Part shown: piece by piece, positions 12,262 through 21,541 of the stretch | How positions within the stretch are numbered: position 1 is the first letter of the stretch | Layout of the letters: each line of letters opens with the position of its first letter | Source: Tersicoccus solisilvae | GTDB taxonomy: Bacteria > Actinomycetota > Actinomycetes > Actinomycetales > Micrococcaceae | NCBI RefSeq assembly: GCF_014643255.1 | Contig: NZ_BMJI01000007.1 | Span: 1 to 64,000 of the forward strand | Length of the DNA stretch: 64,000 nucleotides | Direction of reading: 5' to 3' | Notes under the pieces: model-generated | Databases searched by the model: none | What the model saw: the letters and a program-made list of their open reading frames with translations, nothing else | What the model was told of the DNA's origin: nothing | Translations under genes and position numbers: made by a program

Positions 12262-12891
12262 TCAGCCCCGCCGGAGGTAGCCCGCCTCCCGGGCGGCGGC
12301 GACCGCCGCCGTGCGGGAACTGACGCCGAGCTTCGGATAGATGTGCGCCAGGTGCGACTTGACCGTCGTCTCGCTCACGTGCAGCTCCCGGGCGATCTCG
12401 GTGTTGCTGCGGCCCCGTGCGACGAGGTCGAGCACCTCGAGTTCCCGCGCGCTCAGCGCCGTCCGGGTGTCGCGCATCCGGGTCAGCAGCCGGGAGGCCA
12501 CCGCGGGCGCGAGGGCGGTCTGGCCGACCGCGGCGGCGCGGACGGCGGCGATGATCTCGTCCGGCGGCGCGTCCTTGAGCAGGTATCCGGCGGCACCGGC
12601 CTCGATCGCCGAGACGATGTCGCCGTCCGTGTCGAAATTGGTGAGGACGAGCACCGCGGGCGGCTCCGGCAGCGCCCGCAGCGTTCGCGTCGCGTCGGCC
12701 CCCTCGAACCGCCGGTCGAACTGCAGGTCCATGATGACGACGTCGGGCCGTCGCTCGCGGGCCGATGCCACGGCCGCGGCCGTGGTGCCCGCGGTCGCGA
12801 CGACGTCGATGTCCGCCTCGGTGTCGAACAGGGCGCTCAGGCCCGCCCGCATCACCGGGTGGTCGTCAGCGATCAGCACCCGCACGGTCAT
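12262..12891 (-). CDS. NarL/LuxR-family response regulator
   Basis: Response regulator of 209 residues. The receiver starts VRVLIADDHPVMRAGL, the probable phosphorylated Asp is in VVIMDLQFD, and the Lys of the switch region is in GYLLKDAPP. The C-terminal LuxR helix-turn-helix is ALSARELEVLDLVARGRSN followed by TVKSHLAHIYPKLGV. It overlaps the histidine-kinase stop (ATGA), so kinase and regulator are translationally coupled. The divergent ABC exporter behind the kinase promoter is the most likely target. Confidence 0.93.
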   Translation of the reverse strand: MTVRVLIADDHPVMRAGLSALFDTEADIDVVATAGTTAAAVASARERRPDVVIMDLQFDRRFEGADATRTLRALPEPPAVLVLTNFDTDGDIVSAIEAGAAGYLLKDAPPDEIIAAVRAAAVGQTALAPAVASRLLTRMRDTRTALSARELEVLDLVARGRSNTEIARELHVSETTVKSHLAHIYPKLGVSSRTAAVAAAREAGYLRRG

Positions 12892-14219
12892 CGGCGGTCC
12901 CCGATCGAGCCGTCGCCGACGGCGGACGTGTCGCCCGCCGCGTCCAGGTCGAACACCGCCACCACGCTGGTCCCCTCGTCCCGGTTGCTCTCCACCATCA
13001 GGTCGCCGCCCAGCGCCGCGACCCGCTCCCGCACGCCCCGCAACCCGAACGACATCCTGCCACCGGGGCGCGTCGGCGCGCCGGGCGGGGGCTCCAGCAC
13101 CGCGTCGACGTCGAAGCCCACCCCGTCGTCGACCACGTCGAGGACGACCTGCCGACCGAGCCGGCTGAGTGTGATGTCCAGGCGGTGGGCATGCGCGTGC
13201 TGCTGGACGTTGGCGACGGCGTTCTGGGCCACCCGCAGCAGCCCGACCTCCACCGGCGTGGGCACCGCGGCGAGGTCGGCGAGGTCCGCGGGCAGGTGCA
13301 GCTCGACCGCGATACCGCTCTGGGTCCGCGCCGTCTCCGCCAGCCGGGCGAGCGCGGCGGCGATACCGCGCCCGTGCAGGGCGGCCGGCTGCAGCTCGCG
13401 GATGAACTGCCGGGTCTCGGCGAGCGCGTCCTGCGCCGCCTGCCTGGCCTGCCCGATGCGTTCGCCCCGCTGCGGCTCCGGCGCCCGGTCGGCGGCGTGC
13501 AGCAGCATGATGATGCTCGAGAGGGACTGGGAGACGGTGTCGTGGATCTCCCGCGCCAGCCGGGCGCGCTCCGCCTCCACGCCGGCGGCCCGCTCGGCCT
13601 CGGCGAGCGCCGACCGGGTCGCGGTGAGATCCTCGATCAGCCGCTGACGTTCCCGCAGTTCGACCATCAGGGCACGGTACGCGCGGGCGATGACGACGGC
13701 GACCGCGGCACCGAGCACCGGACCGAGCACTCCGGCGAAACCGGCGTCGGGGCGGTGGAGCGCGAAGGCGACGATGGCGACGGCGGTGGCCGCCGCCACG
13801 GCGAGCACACCCCGCAGCCCGGGCAGCACGTGCATCAGCACGAAGAAGAGCGGGAAGACGAGATAGATCGCCTCGTCGCTGGTCAGGATCAGCGCGAGCC
13901 ACACGGCGCACAGCACCAGCAGCCAGACGACCGCGCCGACGCCGCCGGCGCGCCGCACACGGCCGGGGCGGGGTTCGACGGCCGGCTCGGGGTCGGACCG
14001 CTCGGCGCCGGTCCAGGCGCGGGCCACCACCGCCCCGGCGAACCAGACCCCCAGGAACACCACGGTCAGGCCGAGCGTGAGCAGCGCGGCCGGGAAACCG
14101 TCCGCCGGGGCGTTGACCACCACCACGGCGCCGAGGGCCAGCACGAGCACGTGCAGCGCGACGGCGAGGGCGACGGGCACACCGGTCAGCGGCGACCCCG
14201 CATGGGCGCGCGAGCTCAT
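12888..14219 (-). CDS. Two-component sensor histidine kinase (HisKA_3 type)
   Basis: Sensor kinase of 443 residues. About five hydrophobic segments occupy residues 12-185 with no large extracellular loop, so it probably senses the membrane or a partner transporter. A coiled region leads to the phospho-acceptor ARLAREIHDTVSQSLSSIIM, and the ATPase domain has VAQNAVANVQQHAHA, VVDDGVGFD and SFGLRGVRER. It forms a pair with the overlapping response regulator. Kinases of this type next to a divergent MacB-like exporter often respond to envelope stress or antimicrobial compounds; the signal here is unknown. Confidence 0.92.
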   Translation of the reverse strand: MSSRAHAGSPLTGVPVALAVALHVLVLALGAVVVVNAPADGFPAALLTLGLTVVFLGVWFAGAVVARAWTGAERSDPEPAVEPRPGRVRRAGGVGAVVWLLVLCAVWLALILTSDEAIYLVFPLFFVLMHVLPGLRGVLAVAAATAVAIVAFALHRPDAGFAGVLGPVLGAAVAVVIARAYRALMVELRERQRLIEDLTATRSALAEAERAAGVEAERARLAREIHDTVSQSLSSIIMLLHAADRAPEPQRGERIGQARQAAQDALAETRQFIRELQPAALHGRGIAAALARLAETARTQSGIAVELHLPADLADLAAVPTPVEVGLLRVAQNAVANVQQHAHAHRLDITLSRLGRQVVLDVVDDGVGFDVDAVLEPPPGAPTRPGGRMSFGLRGVRERVAALGGDLMVESNRDEGTSVVAVFDLDAAGDTSAVGDGSIGDRR

Positions 14220-14413
14220 CGATCGGTCCGGGAGACGTCCATCCCGGGAAACCTACCGCGCGGCGCCGTCGCCGGCATCGTCCGAAAGGTGGAGCGGTGC
14301 GTCGTCCCGGTGGCGGCGGAGAACGGTCCGGGTTCACGATGTGCGCGCGAGGCGCCCGCGGGAGGCTGGATACATCGGCGGTCATCGCCGCGGATCTGAA
14401 CGAAAGGACTCCC

Positions 14414-15475
14414 ATGTTCGTCGCGTGGCGCGACCTCAAGGCCGCCCGGGGACGGTTCCTGCTGATCGGGGCGGTGGTCACGCTGATCACCGTGCTCGTC
14501 ACCTTCCTCAGCGGCCTCACCGGTGGCCTGGTGACCCAGAACATCTCCGCCATCACCGGCCTGACCACCGACCGGGTGGTCTTCACCCCCGACCAGGACG
14601 GCAAGGCCGGGTATGCGGACTCCACGGTGACCCGCGCCCAGGCCGACGCGTGGCTGTCCCGGCCCGGGGTGCGCACCGTCGACCCGCTCGGCATCACGCA
14701 GGGCCGCATCCAGGCGGGCGACCGGCAGCAGACGATCACCTTGTTCGGCGGCGGCCCGGCGGCGGGGACGAGCGCACCGGCCCCCGGCCGCATCGTGCTG
14801 CCGGAGACCACCGCCGACGACCTCGGGGTCCGCAGCGGAGATCGGGTCACCGTCGCCGGCCACACCCTGACCGTGGATCGGATCGGGCCCGACCGCTGGT
14901 ACTCCCACCTGCCCGTCGCCGACGTCACCGTCACCGACTGGCGTCAACTGGCGCCCCCCGGTGCCGGCGCCCCGTTCGGCACGGTGCTGCTGGTGAGCGG
15001 GCAGGACGTCGACTGGACCGCCGCGGACGCCGCGGCCGGCACGACGTCGAACACTGTCCTCGCCTCCCTGACCGCCCTCGAGACCTTCCGCTCCGAGGTC
15101 GGCTCCCTGCTGCTCATGGTGGCGCTGCTGTTCGGCATCTCCGCCCTCGTCGTCGGGGCCTTCTTCACCGTGTGGTCCATCCAGCGGCGCGGGGACGTCG
15201 CCGTGCTCACCGCCCTGGGGGCGACCACGCGCATGCTCGTCGTCGACGCGCTCGGTCAGGCCCTGCTCGTCCTGGTGCTCAGCATCGGCGTCGGCCTCGG
15301 CATCACCGTGCTCGCCGCGACCGCGGCCGGCGACGCCCTGCCGTTCCTGCTCAGCCCGGTGACCACCCTGCTGCCCGCGGTGGCGATGACCGTGCTCGGC
15401 CTCGCCGGCGCCGCCGTCGCCACCCGTTCCGTCACCCGAACCGACCCGCTGATCGCCCTGGGGAGTGCCCGATGA
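14414..15475 (+). CDS. ABC transporter permease (FtsX/MacB-like, DevC type)
   Basis: Permease of 353 residues with the FtsX topology: one N-terminal helix (FLLIGAVVTLITVLVTFLSG), a periplasm-side domain of about 200 residues, then three C-terminal helices. ATG 14414 follows AAAGGA, and the N-terminal FVAWRDLKAARGRF is typical of DevC-like permeases. Its stop overlaps the ATPase start (ATGA). Such systems export peptides or lipids or move lipoproteins mechanically rather than importing solutes. It is divergent from the two-component genes across 194 bp that presumably hold both promoters. Confidence 0.88.
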   Translation: MFVAWRDLKAARGRFLLIGAVVTLITVLVTFLSGLTGGLVTQNISAITGLTTDRVVFTPDQDGKAGYADSTVTRAQADAWLSRPGVRTVDPLGITQGRIQAGDRQQTITLFGGGPAAGTSAPAPGRIVLPETTADDLGVRSGDRVTVAGHTLTVDRIGPDRWYSHLPVADVTVTDWRQLAPPGAGAPFGTVLLVSGQDVDWTAADAAAGTTSNTVLASLTALETFRSEVGSLLLMVALLFGISALVVGAFFTVWSIQRRGDVAVLTALGATTRMLVVDALGQALLVLVLSIGVGLGITVLAATAAGDALPFLLSPVTTLLPAVAMTVLGLAGAAVATRSVTRTDPLIALGSAR

Positions 15476-16182
15476 TCGACCTGTCCCACGTCACCCTGAC
15501 CTTTCCCGACGGGCAGAGCACCGTCACCGCCGTCGACGACGTCAGCCTGAGCGTCCCGGCCGGCACCACCGCCGGGATCACCGGCCCCTCCGGCTCCGGC
15601 AAGTCCAGCCTGCTCGCCGTCGCCTCGACCCTGATCCGCCCCCAGGCCGGCACCGTGCACATCGACGGCGTCGACGTCACCGGGCTGGGCCTCGCCGAGC
15701 GGACCGCGCTGCGCCGCACCCGCGTCGGCCTGGTGTTCCAGCAGGCCAACCTGCTGCCCGCCCTGACCGCCGTCGACCAGTTGCGCGTGATGAACGAGCT
15801 GAGCACGGACCGGCGCCGACGCTCCGCCCGGGCCGCCGTCACCGAGCGGGCCCACGAGCTGCTGGACGCCGTCGGCCTCTCCGGTCAGGCCGACAAGCGG
15901 CCCGCGCAGCTCTCCGGCGGGCAGCGCCAGCGGGTGAACGTCGCCCGGGCGCTGATGAACGACCCGGCCGTCCTGGTCGTGGACGAACCGACGAGCGCCC
16001 TCGACCGGGAGCGCAGCGCCCAGATCATCGACCTCATCCTCGAGCTGACGGACCGGTTCTCCACCGCGACACTGCTCGTGACGCACGAGACGCGGATCCT
16101 GCCGCGCCTGGACACGGCGTGGACCATGGTCGACGGGCGCCTCAGCGCGATGACGGCGGACGAGCTGGCCGCCGTCGCCTGA
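15472..16182 (+). CDS. ABC transporter ATP-binding protein (LolD/MacB type)
   Basis: ATPase of 236 residues pairing with the upstream permease. Walker A is GPSGSGKSSLL, the Q-loop VFQQANLLPALT, the signature LSGGQRQRVNVARAL, Walker B VLVVDEPTSALD, and the switch His is in LLVTHET. Translation is coupled to the permease by ATGA. The gene ends only 13 bp from the convergent TPP-enzyme gene. Confidence 0.93.
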   Translation: MIDLSHVTLTFPDGQSTVTAVDDVSLSVPAGTTAGITGPSGSGKSSLLAVASTLIRPQAGTVHIDGVDVTGLGLAERTALRRTRVGLVFQQANLLPALTAVDQLRVMNELSTDRRRRSARAAVTERAHELLDAVGLSGQADKRPAQLSGGQRQRVNVARALMNDPAVLVVDEPTSALDRERSAQIIDLILELTDRFSTATLLVTHETRILPRLDTAWTMVDGRLSAMTADELAAVA

Positions 16183-16195
16183 GGACCGGGGAGGA

Positions 16196-17860
16196 TCAGT
16201 CGATGTCCTCGCTCAGGTGGGTCGGGGCGAACATGCGCAGCAGGGTCTCGACGACCACCACGTTCGGGCCCTCGGCCTGCCAGGCCCGGCGCAGGGCGTC
16301 GCCGACCTGCTCGGGTGCCACCCGCTCGGCGGGCACCCCGAAGGCGCCGGCGAGCGCGACGAAGTCGGGCCGGGCCAGCTCGGTGGCGGTCGCCTGGCCG
16401 AACGTGTCCTGCATGTACTCGCGCAGGATCCCGTAGCCGCCGTCGTCGACGATCAGCCAGGTGACCGGCGCGGCGTGCTGGACCGCGGTGGCGAGCTCGG
16501 CGATCGAGTACATGGCGGACCCGTCGCCCGAGACGGCGAGCACCCGCCGCCCCGTGCCCAGCGCCCCGCCGAGGCCGGCCGGGAACCCGTAGCCGAGCCC
16601 GCCGGCACCCTGCGCGGAGTGGAACTGGCCGGTCCGCGCGTCCCAGCACGACCAGCCCCAGTACGCGGCGATCGTCATGTCCCAGAACGTCTGTGCGTCA
16701 TCGGGCACGGCGTCGCGGATCGCGGCCATGAACCCCCGCTCGAGGTCCAGGTCCTGACCGTCCAGCCGCTCGCGCACGGCGGCGAGGGTGCGCCGCACCG
16801 TCTCCTCCGCCCGCCCGTCCGGCTCCCGGGCGGGCAGCCGCTCGGCCAGCTGGGCGAGCGCGAGACGGGCGTCGGCCCGCACGCCCAGGGCCGGCCGGTT
16901 CGACTCGAGCACCCGTGGTTCGGCGTCGACCTGGATCAGCCTGCCGCGGGGTTCGAGGGTGAAGTAGTTGCTGGTCACCTCGCCGAGGGAGGAACCGACC
17001 ACGAGCAGCACGTCGGCGTCCTCGAGCACCTCGGTGACGTACCGGTCCTCCACCCAGGACTGCAGGGACAGGGGGTGCTCCCACGGGAACGCTCCCTTGC
17101 CGCCGGGCGAACAGACCACCGGGGCACGCAGCGCCTCGGCCACGGTCAGCAGCTCGGCCTCCGCCCCGGCCCGGCGCACGCCGCCGCCGGCGACGATCAC
17201 CGGCCGCTTCGCGTCCGCGAGCCAGTGCACGGCCTCGTCGACCAGTTCGGCCCGGGCCGGCTGCTCGAGCACCTCGGCGAGGGCGTCGTGCACCGGCGGG
17301 ACGAACACCTCGTTGAGCAGCACGTCCTGCGGGATCTCGACCCACACCGGCCCGTGCGGCACGGTCAGCGCGTCGCTGAACGCGTCCTGGATCGCCGAGG
17401 GGATGCCCGAGGCGTGGTGCACGGTGCGCTGGCTCTTCGTGACGTTCGCGGCCGAGGCCTTCTGGTCGTCGAGCTGGTGCAGCATCCCCTTGCGGCGGGC
17501 GCCGAGCCCCTCGAGCGGGATCTGGCTCGCGATCACGATCATGGGCACGCCGGTCGCGTACGCCTCCTGCAGCCCGGCGAGCGCTGTCAGTGCGCCCGGG
17601 CCGGTGGAGAGGAACAGGACGCCCACCTCGTCCGTGGCCCGGGCGTACCCGTCCGCGGCGAAGGCGGCGTTGTTCTCCACCCGGGAGGAGACGAAGTCCA
17701 GGGTGGAGCGGCTGAGCGCGTCGAACAGGCCCAGCGCGTGCTGGCCCGGGATGCCGAACACGGTGCGCGCGCCGAGCGCCGTGAGCGTCTCGACGACGAG
17801 GTCTCCGCCGTTGCGGCGCGCCGCCGGGGCCGAGGTCGGGGTCACCGATTCAGTTGCCAT
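16196..17860 (-). CDS. Thiamine-diphosphate-dependent decarboxylase (acetolactate-synthase-like)
   Basis: Enzyme of 554 residues with the three TPP-enzyme domains. The N-terminal half has [20 protein letters not shown] and the catalytic Glu in [16 protein letters not shown]; the central fold follows; the cofactor motif is [17 protein letters not shown] then [11 protein letters not shown]. It lacks the features of a biosynthetic acetolactate synthase operon and resembles 2-keto-acid decarboxylases. ATG 17858-17860 lies 11 bp inside the end of the ureohydrolase gene, so the two are coupled. That partner suggests a guanidino keto acid substrate such as 2-ketoarginine, as for AruI in Pseudomonas. 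Fold is secure, substrate is inference. Confidence 0.88.
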   Translation of the reverse strand: MATESVTPTSAPAARRNGGDLVVETLTALGARTVFGIPGQHALGLFDALSRSTLDFVSSRVENNAAFAADGYARATDEVGVLFLSTGPGALTALAGLQEAYATGVPMIVIASQIPLEGLGARRKGMLHQLDDQKASAANVTKSQRTVHHASGIPSAIQDAFSDALTVPHGPVWVEIPQDVLLNEVFVPPVHDALAEVLEQPARAELVDEAVHWLADAKRPVIVAGGGVRRAGAEAELLTVAEALRAPVVCSPGGKGAFPWEHPLSLQSWVEDRYVTEVLEDADVLLVVGSSLGEVTSNYFTLEPRGRLIQVDAEPRVLESNRPALGVRADARLALAQLAERLPAREPDGRAEETVRRTLAAVRERLDGQDLDLERGFMAAIRDAVPDDAQTFWDMTIAAYWGWSCWDARTGQFHSAQGAGGLGYGFPAGLGGALGTGRRVLAVSGDGSAMYSIAELATAVQHAAPVTWLIVDDGGYGILREYMQDTFGQATATELARPDFVALAGAFGVPAERVAPEQVGDALRRAWQAEGPNVVVVETLLRMFAPTHLSEDID

Positions 17861-18878
17861 AGGTGGTGCTCGCCTCTCCGTAGGCCGGGCCGCCGGGTGC
17901 CGCACCGGCACCGAGGGCCATCACGCTGATCAGGTCGTAGACGACGTGCGCGGCGGCAACGCCGGTGAGTTCCGCGTGGTCGTAGGGCGGGCTGACCTCG
18001 ACGACGTCGGCGCCGACGAGGTTCAGTCCGCGCAGCCCGCGCAGGATCTCGAGCAGCTCGAGGCTGGTCATGCCGCCGGCCTCGGGGGTGCCGGTGCCCG
18101 GGGCGTGCGCGGGGTCGAGGACGTCGATGTCCACGGACACGTACAGCGGCCGGTCGCCGACGCGCTCGCGCAGCAGCGCGACGACGGCGTCGACCCCGAG
18201 CCGGAACACGTCGGCGCTGGTGACGATGCCGAAGCCGAAGCGGGCGTCGTCATCCAGGTCCGCCGTGCCGTAGAGCGGGCCGCGGGTGCCCACGTGGCAG
18301 AGCGCGTCGGTGTCGATGATGCCTTCCTCGAACGCGCGCCGGAACGGCGTGCCGTGGGTGTAGGCCGCGCCGAAGTAGGTGTCCCAGGTGTCGAGGTGGG
18401 CGTCGAAGTGCAGCAGGGCGACGGGGCCGTGCCGCCGGGCGTTCGCCCGCAGCAGCGGCAGGGCGATGGTGTGGTCCCCGCCGATGGTGACGACGCGAGC
18501 ACCGTCAGCCATCAGCGCCGTGATGCCCTCGTCCACCGTCTGCAGCGCCGCCTCGATGTCGAACGGGTTGACGGCGAGGTCCCCGGCGTCGGCGACCTGC
18601 GCGGCGGCGAACGGCGAGACGTCCTGCGCCGGGTTGAACGGCCGCAGCAGCCGGGAGGACTCACGCACGTGGTTGGCGCCGAAGCGGGCGCCGGGCCGGT
18701 AGGACACGCCGGTGTCGAAGGGGACGCCGGCGACGACGATGTCGGCGCTGCCGGTGCCGCCGAGCAGCTCGTCCAGCCGCGGTAGCCGCGCGAAGGTCGC
18801 GGGTCCCGCGTAGCGCGGCACGAGGGCCGCGTTCACGGGCCCGACGTTGCCGTTCTCGATCACGCGTTCGGGGTTCAT
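17850..18878 (-). CDS. Ureohydrolase: guanidinobutyrase/agmatinase family
   Basis: Binuclear manganese enzyme of 342 residues that removes urea from a guanidino compound. The metal motifs are [23 protein letters not shown] and [22 protein letters not shown], all complete. The N-terminal [15 protein letters not shown] is typical of agmatinase-like enzymes. Agmatine, 4-guanidinobutyrate and guanidinopropionate enzymes cannot be separated by eye. The divergent sodium/solute symporter and coupled TPP decarboxylase recall the Pseudomonas gbuA neighbourhood and favour an acid substrate such as 4-guanidinobutyrate. ATG 18876 follows an excellent GGAGG. It is first in a two-gene operon. Confidence 0.9.
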   Translation of the reverse strand: MNPERVIENGNVGPVNAALVPRYAGPATFARLPRLDELLGGTGSADIVVAGVPFDTGVSYRPGARFGANHVRESSRLLRPFNPAQDVSPFAAAQVADAGDLAVNPFDIEAALQTVDEGITALMADGARVVTIGGDHTIALPLLRANARRHGPVALLHFDAHLDTWDTYFGAAYTHGTPFRRAFEEGIIDTDALCHVGTRGPLYGTADLDDDARFGFGIVTSADVFRLGVDAVVALLRERVGDRPLYVSVDIDVLDPAHAPGTGTPEAGGMTSLELLEILRGLRGLNLVGADVVEVSPPYDHAELTGVAAAHVVYDLISVMALGAGAAPGGPAYGEASTTYGN

Positions 18879-18967
18879 GCTGGTGCCTCCTGGCCGGTCG
18901 TCCCGTCGTGTCGTGGTGGCCGCCGGACCGTCGTTCGGGGGTGCCACTGGACGAGAAGTTGTGTCAT

Positions 18968-18985
18968 GCGTAACAATCGTTGCAT
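18968..18985. promoter_or_regulatory. Imperfect palindrome in the divergent ureohydrolase/symporter promoter
   Basis: TGCGTAACAATCGTTGCA is an imperfect inverted repeat (GTAAC against GTTGC) in the 251-bp gap between the divergent operons. The surrounding bases are unusually AT-rich for this DNA. Its TTGC/GCAA half-sites resemble those in the palindrome at 1939-1957. It is a candidate operator serving both directions; the XRE-cupin protein encoded after the symporter is one candidate regulator. Confidence 0.4.
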
Positions 18986-19129
18986 CTAGAGCGAATTCGC
19001 GCGAGTGATACCCGCCGGAAACACCGGAGTGTCATCGTGGGGACGCACGATCAGGGCACCGCCCGATCCGTCCCATCCGTCCGATCCACCCCGGGCCACC
19101 GTTCGGCCCGCCCCTCATCCGGAGCCCTC

Positions 19130-20704
19130 ATGAACATCGCCATCGTCATCCTCTACCTGGTCGCCATGCTGGCGTTCGGGTTCTGGGGCCGCCGCCGTAC
19201 CCGCACCAGCTCGGACTTCCTCGTCGCCGGCCGGCGCCTCGGTCCGTTCCTCTACACCGGCACCATGGCCGCCGTCGTCCTCGGCGGCGCGTCGACCGTC
19301 GGCGGCGTGGGCCTGGGCTACAAGTACGGCATCTCGGGCATGTGGCTCGTCGTCGCCATCGGCACCGGCGTGATCCTGCTCAGCCTCCTGTTCGCCCCGG
19401 CGATCCAGCGGCTGCGCGTCTACACCGTCTCGCAGATGCTCGAGCTGCGGTACGGCTCCCGGATCGCCACGCAGACCTCCTCGATCGTCATGCTCGCCTA
19501 CACGGTGATGCTCTGCGCCACCTCCACCAGCGCGTACGCCACCATCTTCGTCGTCCTCTTCGGCTGGGACCGCTGGCTGGCCATCGCCGTCGGCGGCGTC
19601 GTCGTGCTGATCTACTCGACGATCGGCGGCATGTGGTCCATCACCCTGGCCGACCAGGTCCAGTTCGTCATCAAGACCATCGGCGTCTTCTTCCTCATGC
19701 TGCCCTTCGCCCTCAACGCCGCGGGCGGCTTCAGCGACATGTCGGCCCGGCTGGAGGCCTCGTTCTTCGCCTGGGACGGCGCGGGCGTGCAGTGGATCAT
19801 CACCCAGTTCGTCGTCTACACGTTCGGCCTGCTGATCGGTCAGGACATCTGGCAGCGCGTCTTCACCGCCCGCACCCCGGGCGTCGCCCGCTGGGGCGGC
19901 ACCACCGCCGGCATCTACTGCGTGCTCTACGGCGTCGCCGGCGCCCTGATCGGCATGGCCGCCAAGGTGGCCCTCGGCGAGATCAAGGTCCGCGACGACG
20001 TGTACGCCGAGGTGGCGCAGAACATCCTGCCGATCGGCATCGGCGGCATCGTGCTCGCCGCGGCCGTTGCCGCGATGATGTCCACCGCGTCCGGCGCCCT
20101 GATCGCCGCCGCGACGGTGGCCCGCACCGACGTCGTCCCCTTCGTGGCCAGCTGGTTCGGCAAGCGCGTCGACGTGGACACGACCGCCGATCCGGAGCAC
20201 GACGTGCGCGGCAACCGCGCCTGGGTGCTCATCCTCGGCGTCGTCGCGATCGTGCTCGCGATCGTCGTGACCGAGGTCGTCGCGGCGTTGACCATCGCCT
20301 ACGACATCCTCGTCGGCGGCCTGCTCGTGGCGATCCTCGGCGGCCTCGTGTTCCGTCGCGGCACCGGCACCGGCGCGGCCGTCTCGATGGTCGTCGGCAC
20401 CGCGGTCACCCTGGGCACGATGATCGTGCTCGAGATCAACGCCGCGGCGCCGCTGGACGGTGTCTACGCGAACGAGCCGATCTACTACGGCCTGATCGCC
20501 TCGGCGCTCAGTTACGTGGTGGTCTCGCTGGTGACCCCGCGCACCCCGGACGCCATCCTCGCGACGTGGGACGAGCGGCGGGCCGGGCGGGGGTACTTCG
20601 ACGCCGAGGCCGACCCGCGCACCGCGACGCTGCGGACGACGGTGCCCGCCGGCGCGGGTGCGAGCGTCACGACCGCCGTGGACGGCGAGCACCGGGCTCG
20701 GTAG
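19130..20704 (+). CDS. Sodium:solute symporter (SSS family)
   Basis: Integral membrane protein of 524 residues with about 13 helices. It begins YLVAMLAFGFWGRRRTRTSSDFLVAGRRLGP, the standard SSS opening, and has ALNAAGG, GLLIGQDIWQRVFTARTPG and VLAAAVAAMMSTASGALIAA further on. ATG 19130 sits behind CCGGAG; a longer upstream reading lacks codon bias. Family members take up proline, pantothenate, urea or carboxylates with sodium. Its position, divergent from the guanidinobutyrase-like operon, suggests a guanidino acid or its amino product. The C-terminal 40 residues are a charged cytoplasmic tail. Confidence 0.9.
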   Translation: MNIAIVILYLVAMLAFGFWGRRRTRTSSDFLVAGRRLGPFLYTGTMAAVVLGGASTVGGVGLGYKYGISGMWLVVAIGTGVILLSLLFAPAIQRLRVYTVSQMLELRYGSRIATQTSSIVMLAYTVMLCATSTSAYATIFVVLFGWDRWLAIAVGGVVVLIYSTIGGMWSITLADQVQFVIKTIGVFFLMLPFALNAAGGFSDMSARLEASFFAWDGAGVQWIITQFVVYTFGLLIGQDIWQRVFTARTPGVARWGGTTAGIYCVLYGVAGALIGMAAKVALGEIKVRDDVYAEVAQNILPIGIGGIVLAAAVAAMMSTASGALIAAATVARTDVVPFVASWFGKRVDVDTTADPEHDVRGNRAWVLILGVVAIVLAIVVTEVVAALTIAYDILVGGLLVAILGGLVFRRGTGTGAAVSMVVGTAVTLGTMIVLEINAAAPLDGVYANEPIYYGLIASALSYVVVSLVTPRTPDAILATWDERRAGRGYFDAEADPRTATLRTTVPAGAGASVTTAVDGEHRAR

Positions 20705-20719
20705 CTCCGACGCTCCTCC

Positions 20720-20763
20720 GGCCCCGTCGGGACCGCGGCTCCTGCCGCGGATCCGGCGGGGCC
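20720..20763. terminator. Bidirectional hairpin between symporter and XRE-cupin genes
   Basis: GGCCCCGTCGG pairs with CCGGCGGGGCC around an inner CCGCGG-CTCCTG-CCGCGG hairpin, giving about 17 pairs with a small internal loop. It lies between two convergent genes and can terminate both. Confidence 0.65.
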
Positions 20764-20807
20764 TCGTCGCGCCCGGCGCAACCGTGAGCCGGCCGGGAGC
20801 GGCCCGC

Positions 20808-21380
20808 TCAGGTGGCGGCGGGAACCAGGGTGAAGGTGACGACCGCCTCGGCCTCGTCCGGGTTGTACCAGCTGTGCGGTTCCCGGCCCGGGAACGAGTA
20901 GGTGTCCCCCTCGGCCAGCTCGACCTGCCGATCCGTCAGCACGAGGACCAATCGCCCACGGATCACGTGGATGACGTCAAGGTCGCAGTCCACCGCGTAG
21001 AGCTCCGCCTCACCGCGGCCGTGCCCGACGATGGTCGCGTGCAGGATCTGCACCCGGCGCTCGGCCCGGTCGGTGAGCAGCACCTCGGCGATGCCCTCGC
21101 CGCCGAGGGAGATGCGGGGGGCGTCGGCGAGGCGCACGTGGTGGGTGCGCGGCGTCGTGAACAGATCGCCGACCGGGATGGAGAGCACCTGGCAGACCGT
21201 CACCAGGGAGCTGACGCTCGGCGAGGTGAGATCCCGTTCCACCCGGCTGAGGAAGCCCTTGGTCAGACCCGTCGCCGCCGCCACCTCCTCGATCGTCAGC
21301 CGCTGCCGCTGCCGCACCGCCCGCAACCGTGCCCCGATGAGCACGGGCGCGCTGCTCGGCGCCACCGGCAGTTTCTTCAT
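20808..21380 (-). CDS. XRE-family regulator with C-terminal cupin domain
   Basis: Protein of 190 residues. The helix-turn-helix covers about residues 14-70 (LRAVRQRQRLTIEEVAAATG, then GFLSRVERDLTSPSVSSL). A single cupin barrel follows (DVIHVIRGRLVLVLTDRQ, then GDTYSFPGREPHSWYN). This PuuR/SutR-like arrangement usually regulates amine, polyamine or amino-acid catabolism, with the cupin sensing a small metabolite. ATG 21378 follows GAAGGG; upstream in-frame ATGs lack codon bias. It is convergent with the symporter gene and is the natural regulator for the guanidino-acid module. Confidence 0.88.
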   Translation of the reverse strand: MKKLPVAPSSAPVLIGARLRAVRQRQRLTIEEVAAATGLTKGFLSRVERDLTSPSVSSLVTVCQVLSIPVGDLFTTPRTHHVRLADAPRISLGGEGIAEVLLTDRAERRVQILHATIVGHGRGEAELYAVDCDLDVIHVIRGRLVLVLTDRQVELAEGDTYSFPGREPHSWYNPDEAEAVVTFTLVPAAT

Positions 21381-21541
21381 CTCGTCCAACCCTTCGACGC
21401 GCCCATCGGCATGCTGGGGCCCGGTCGGAGCCGGGATGGCCTCAAGGTACACGGCGGCCGCCGAACCTCCCAGCCACGCGCCCGGCATGACGTCGGCCAC
21501 AACACCGGCCGCGGACGGGAGCGCGCGCGTAGAATTCTGCG

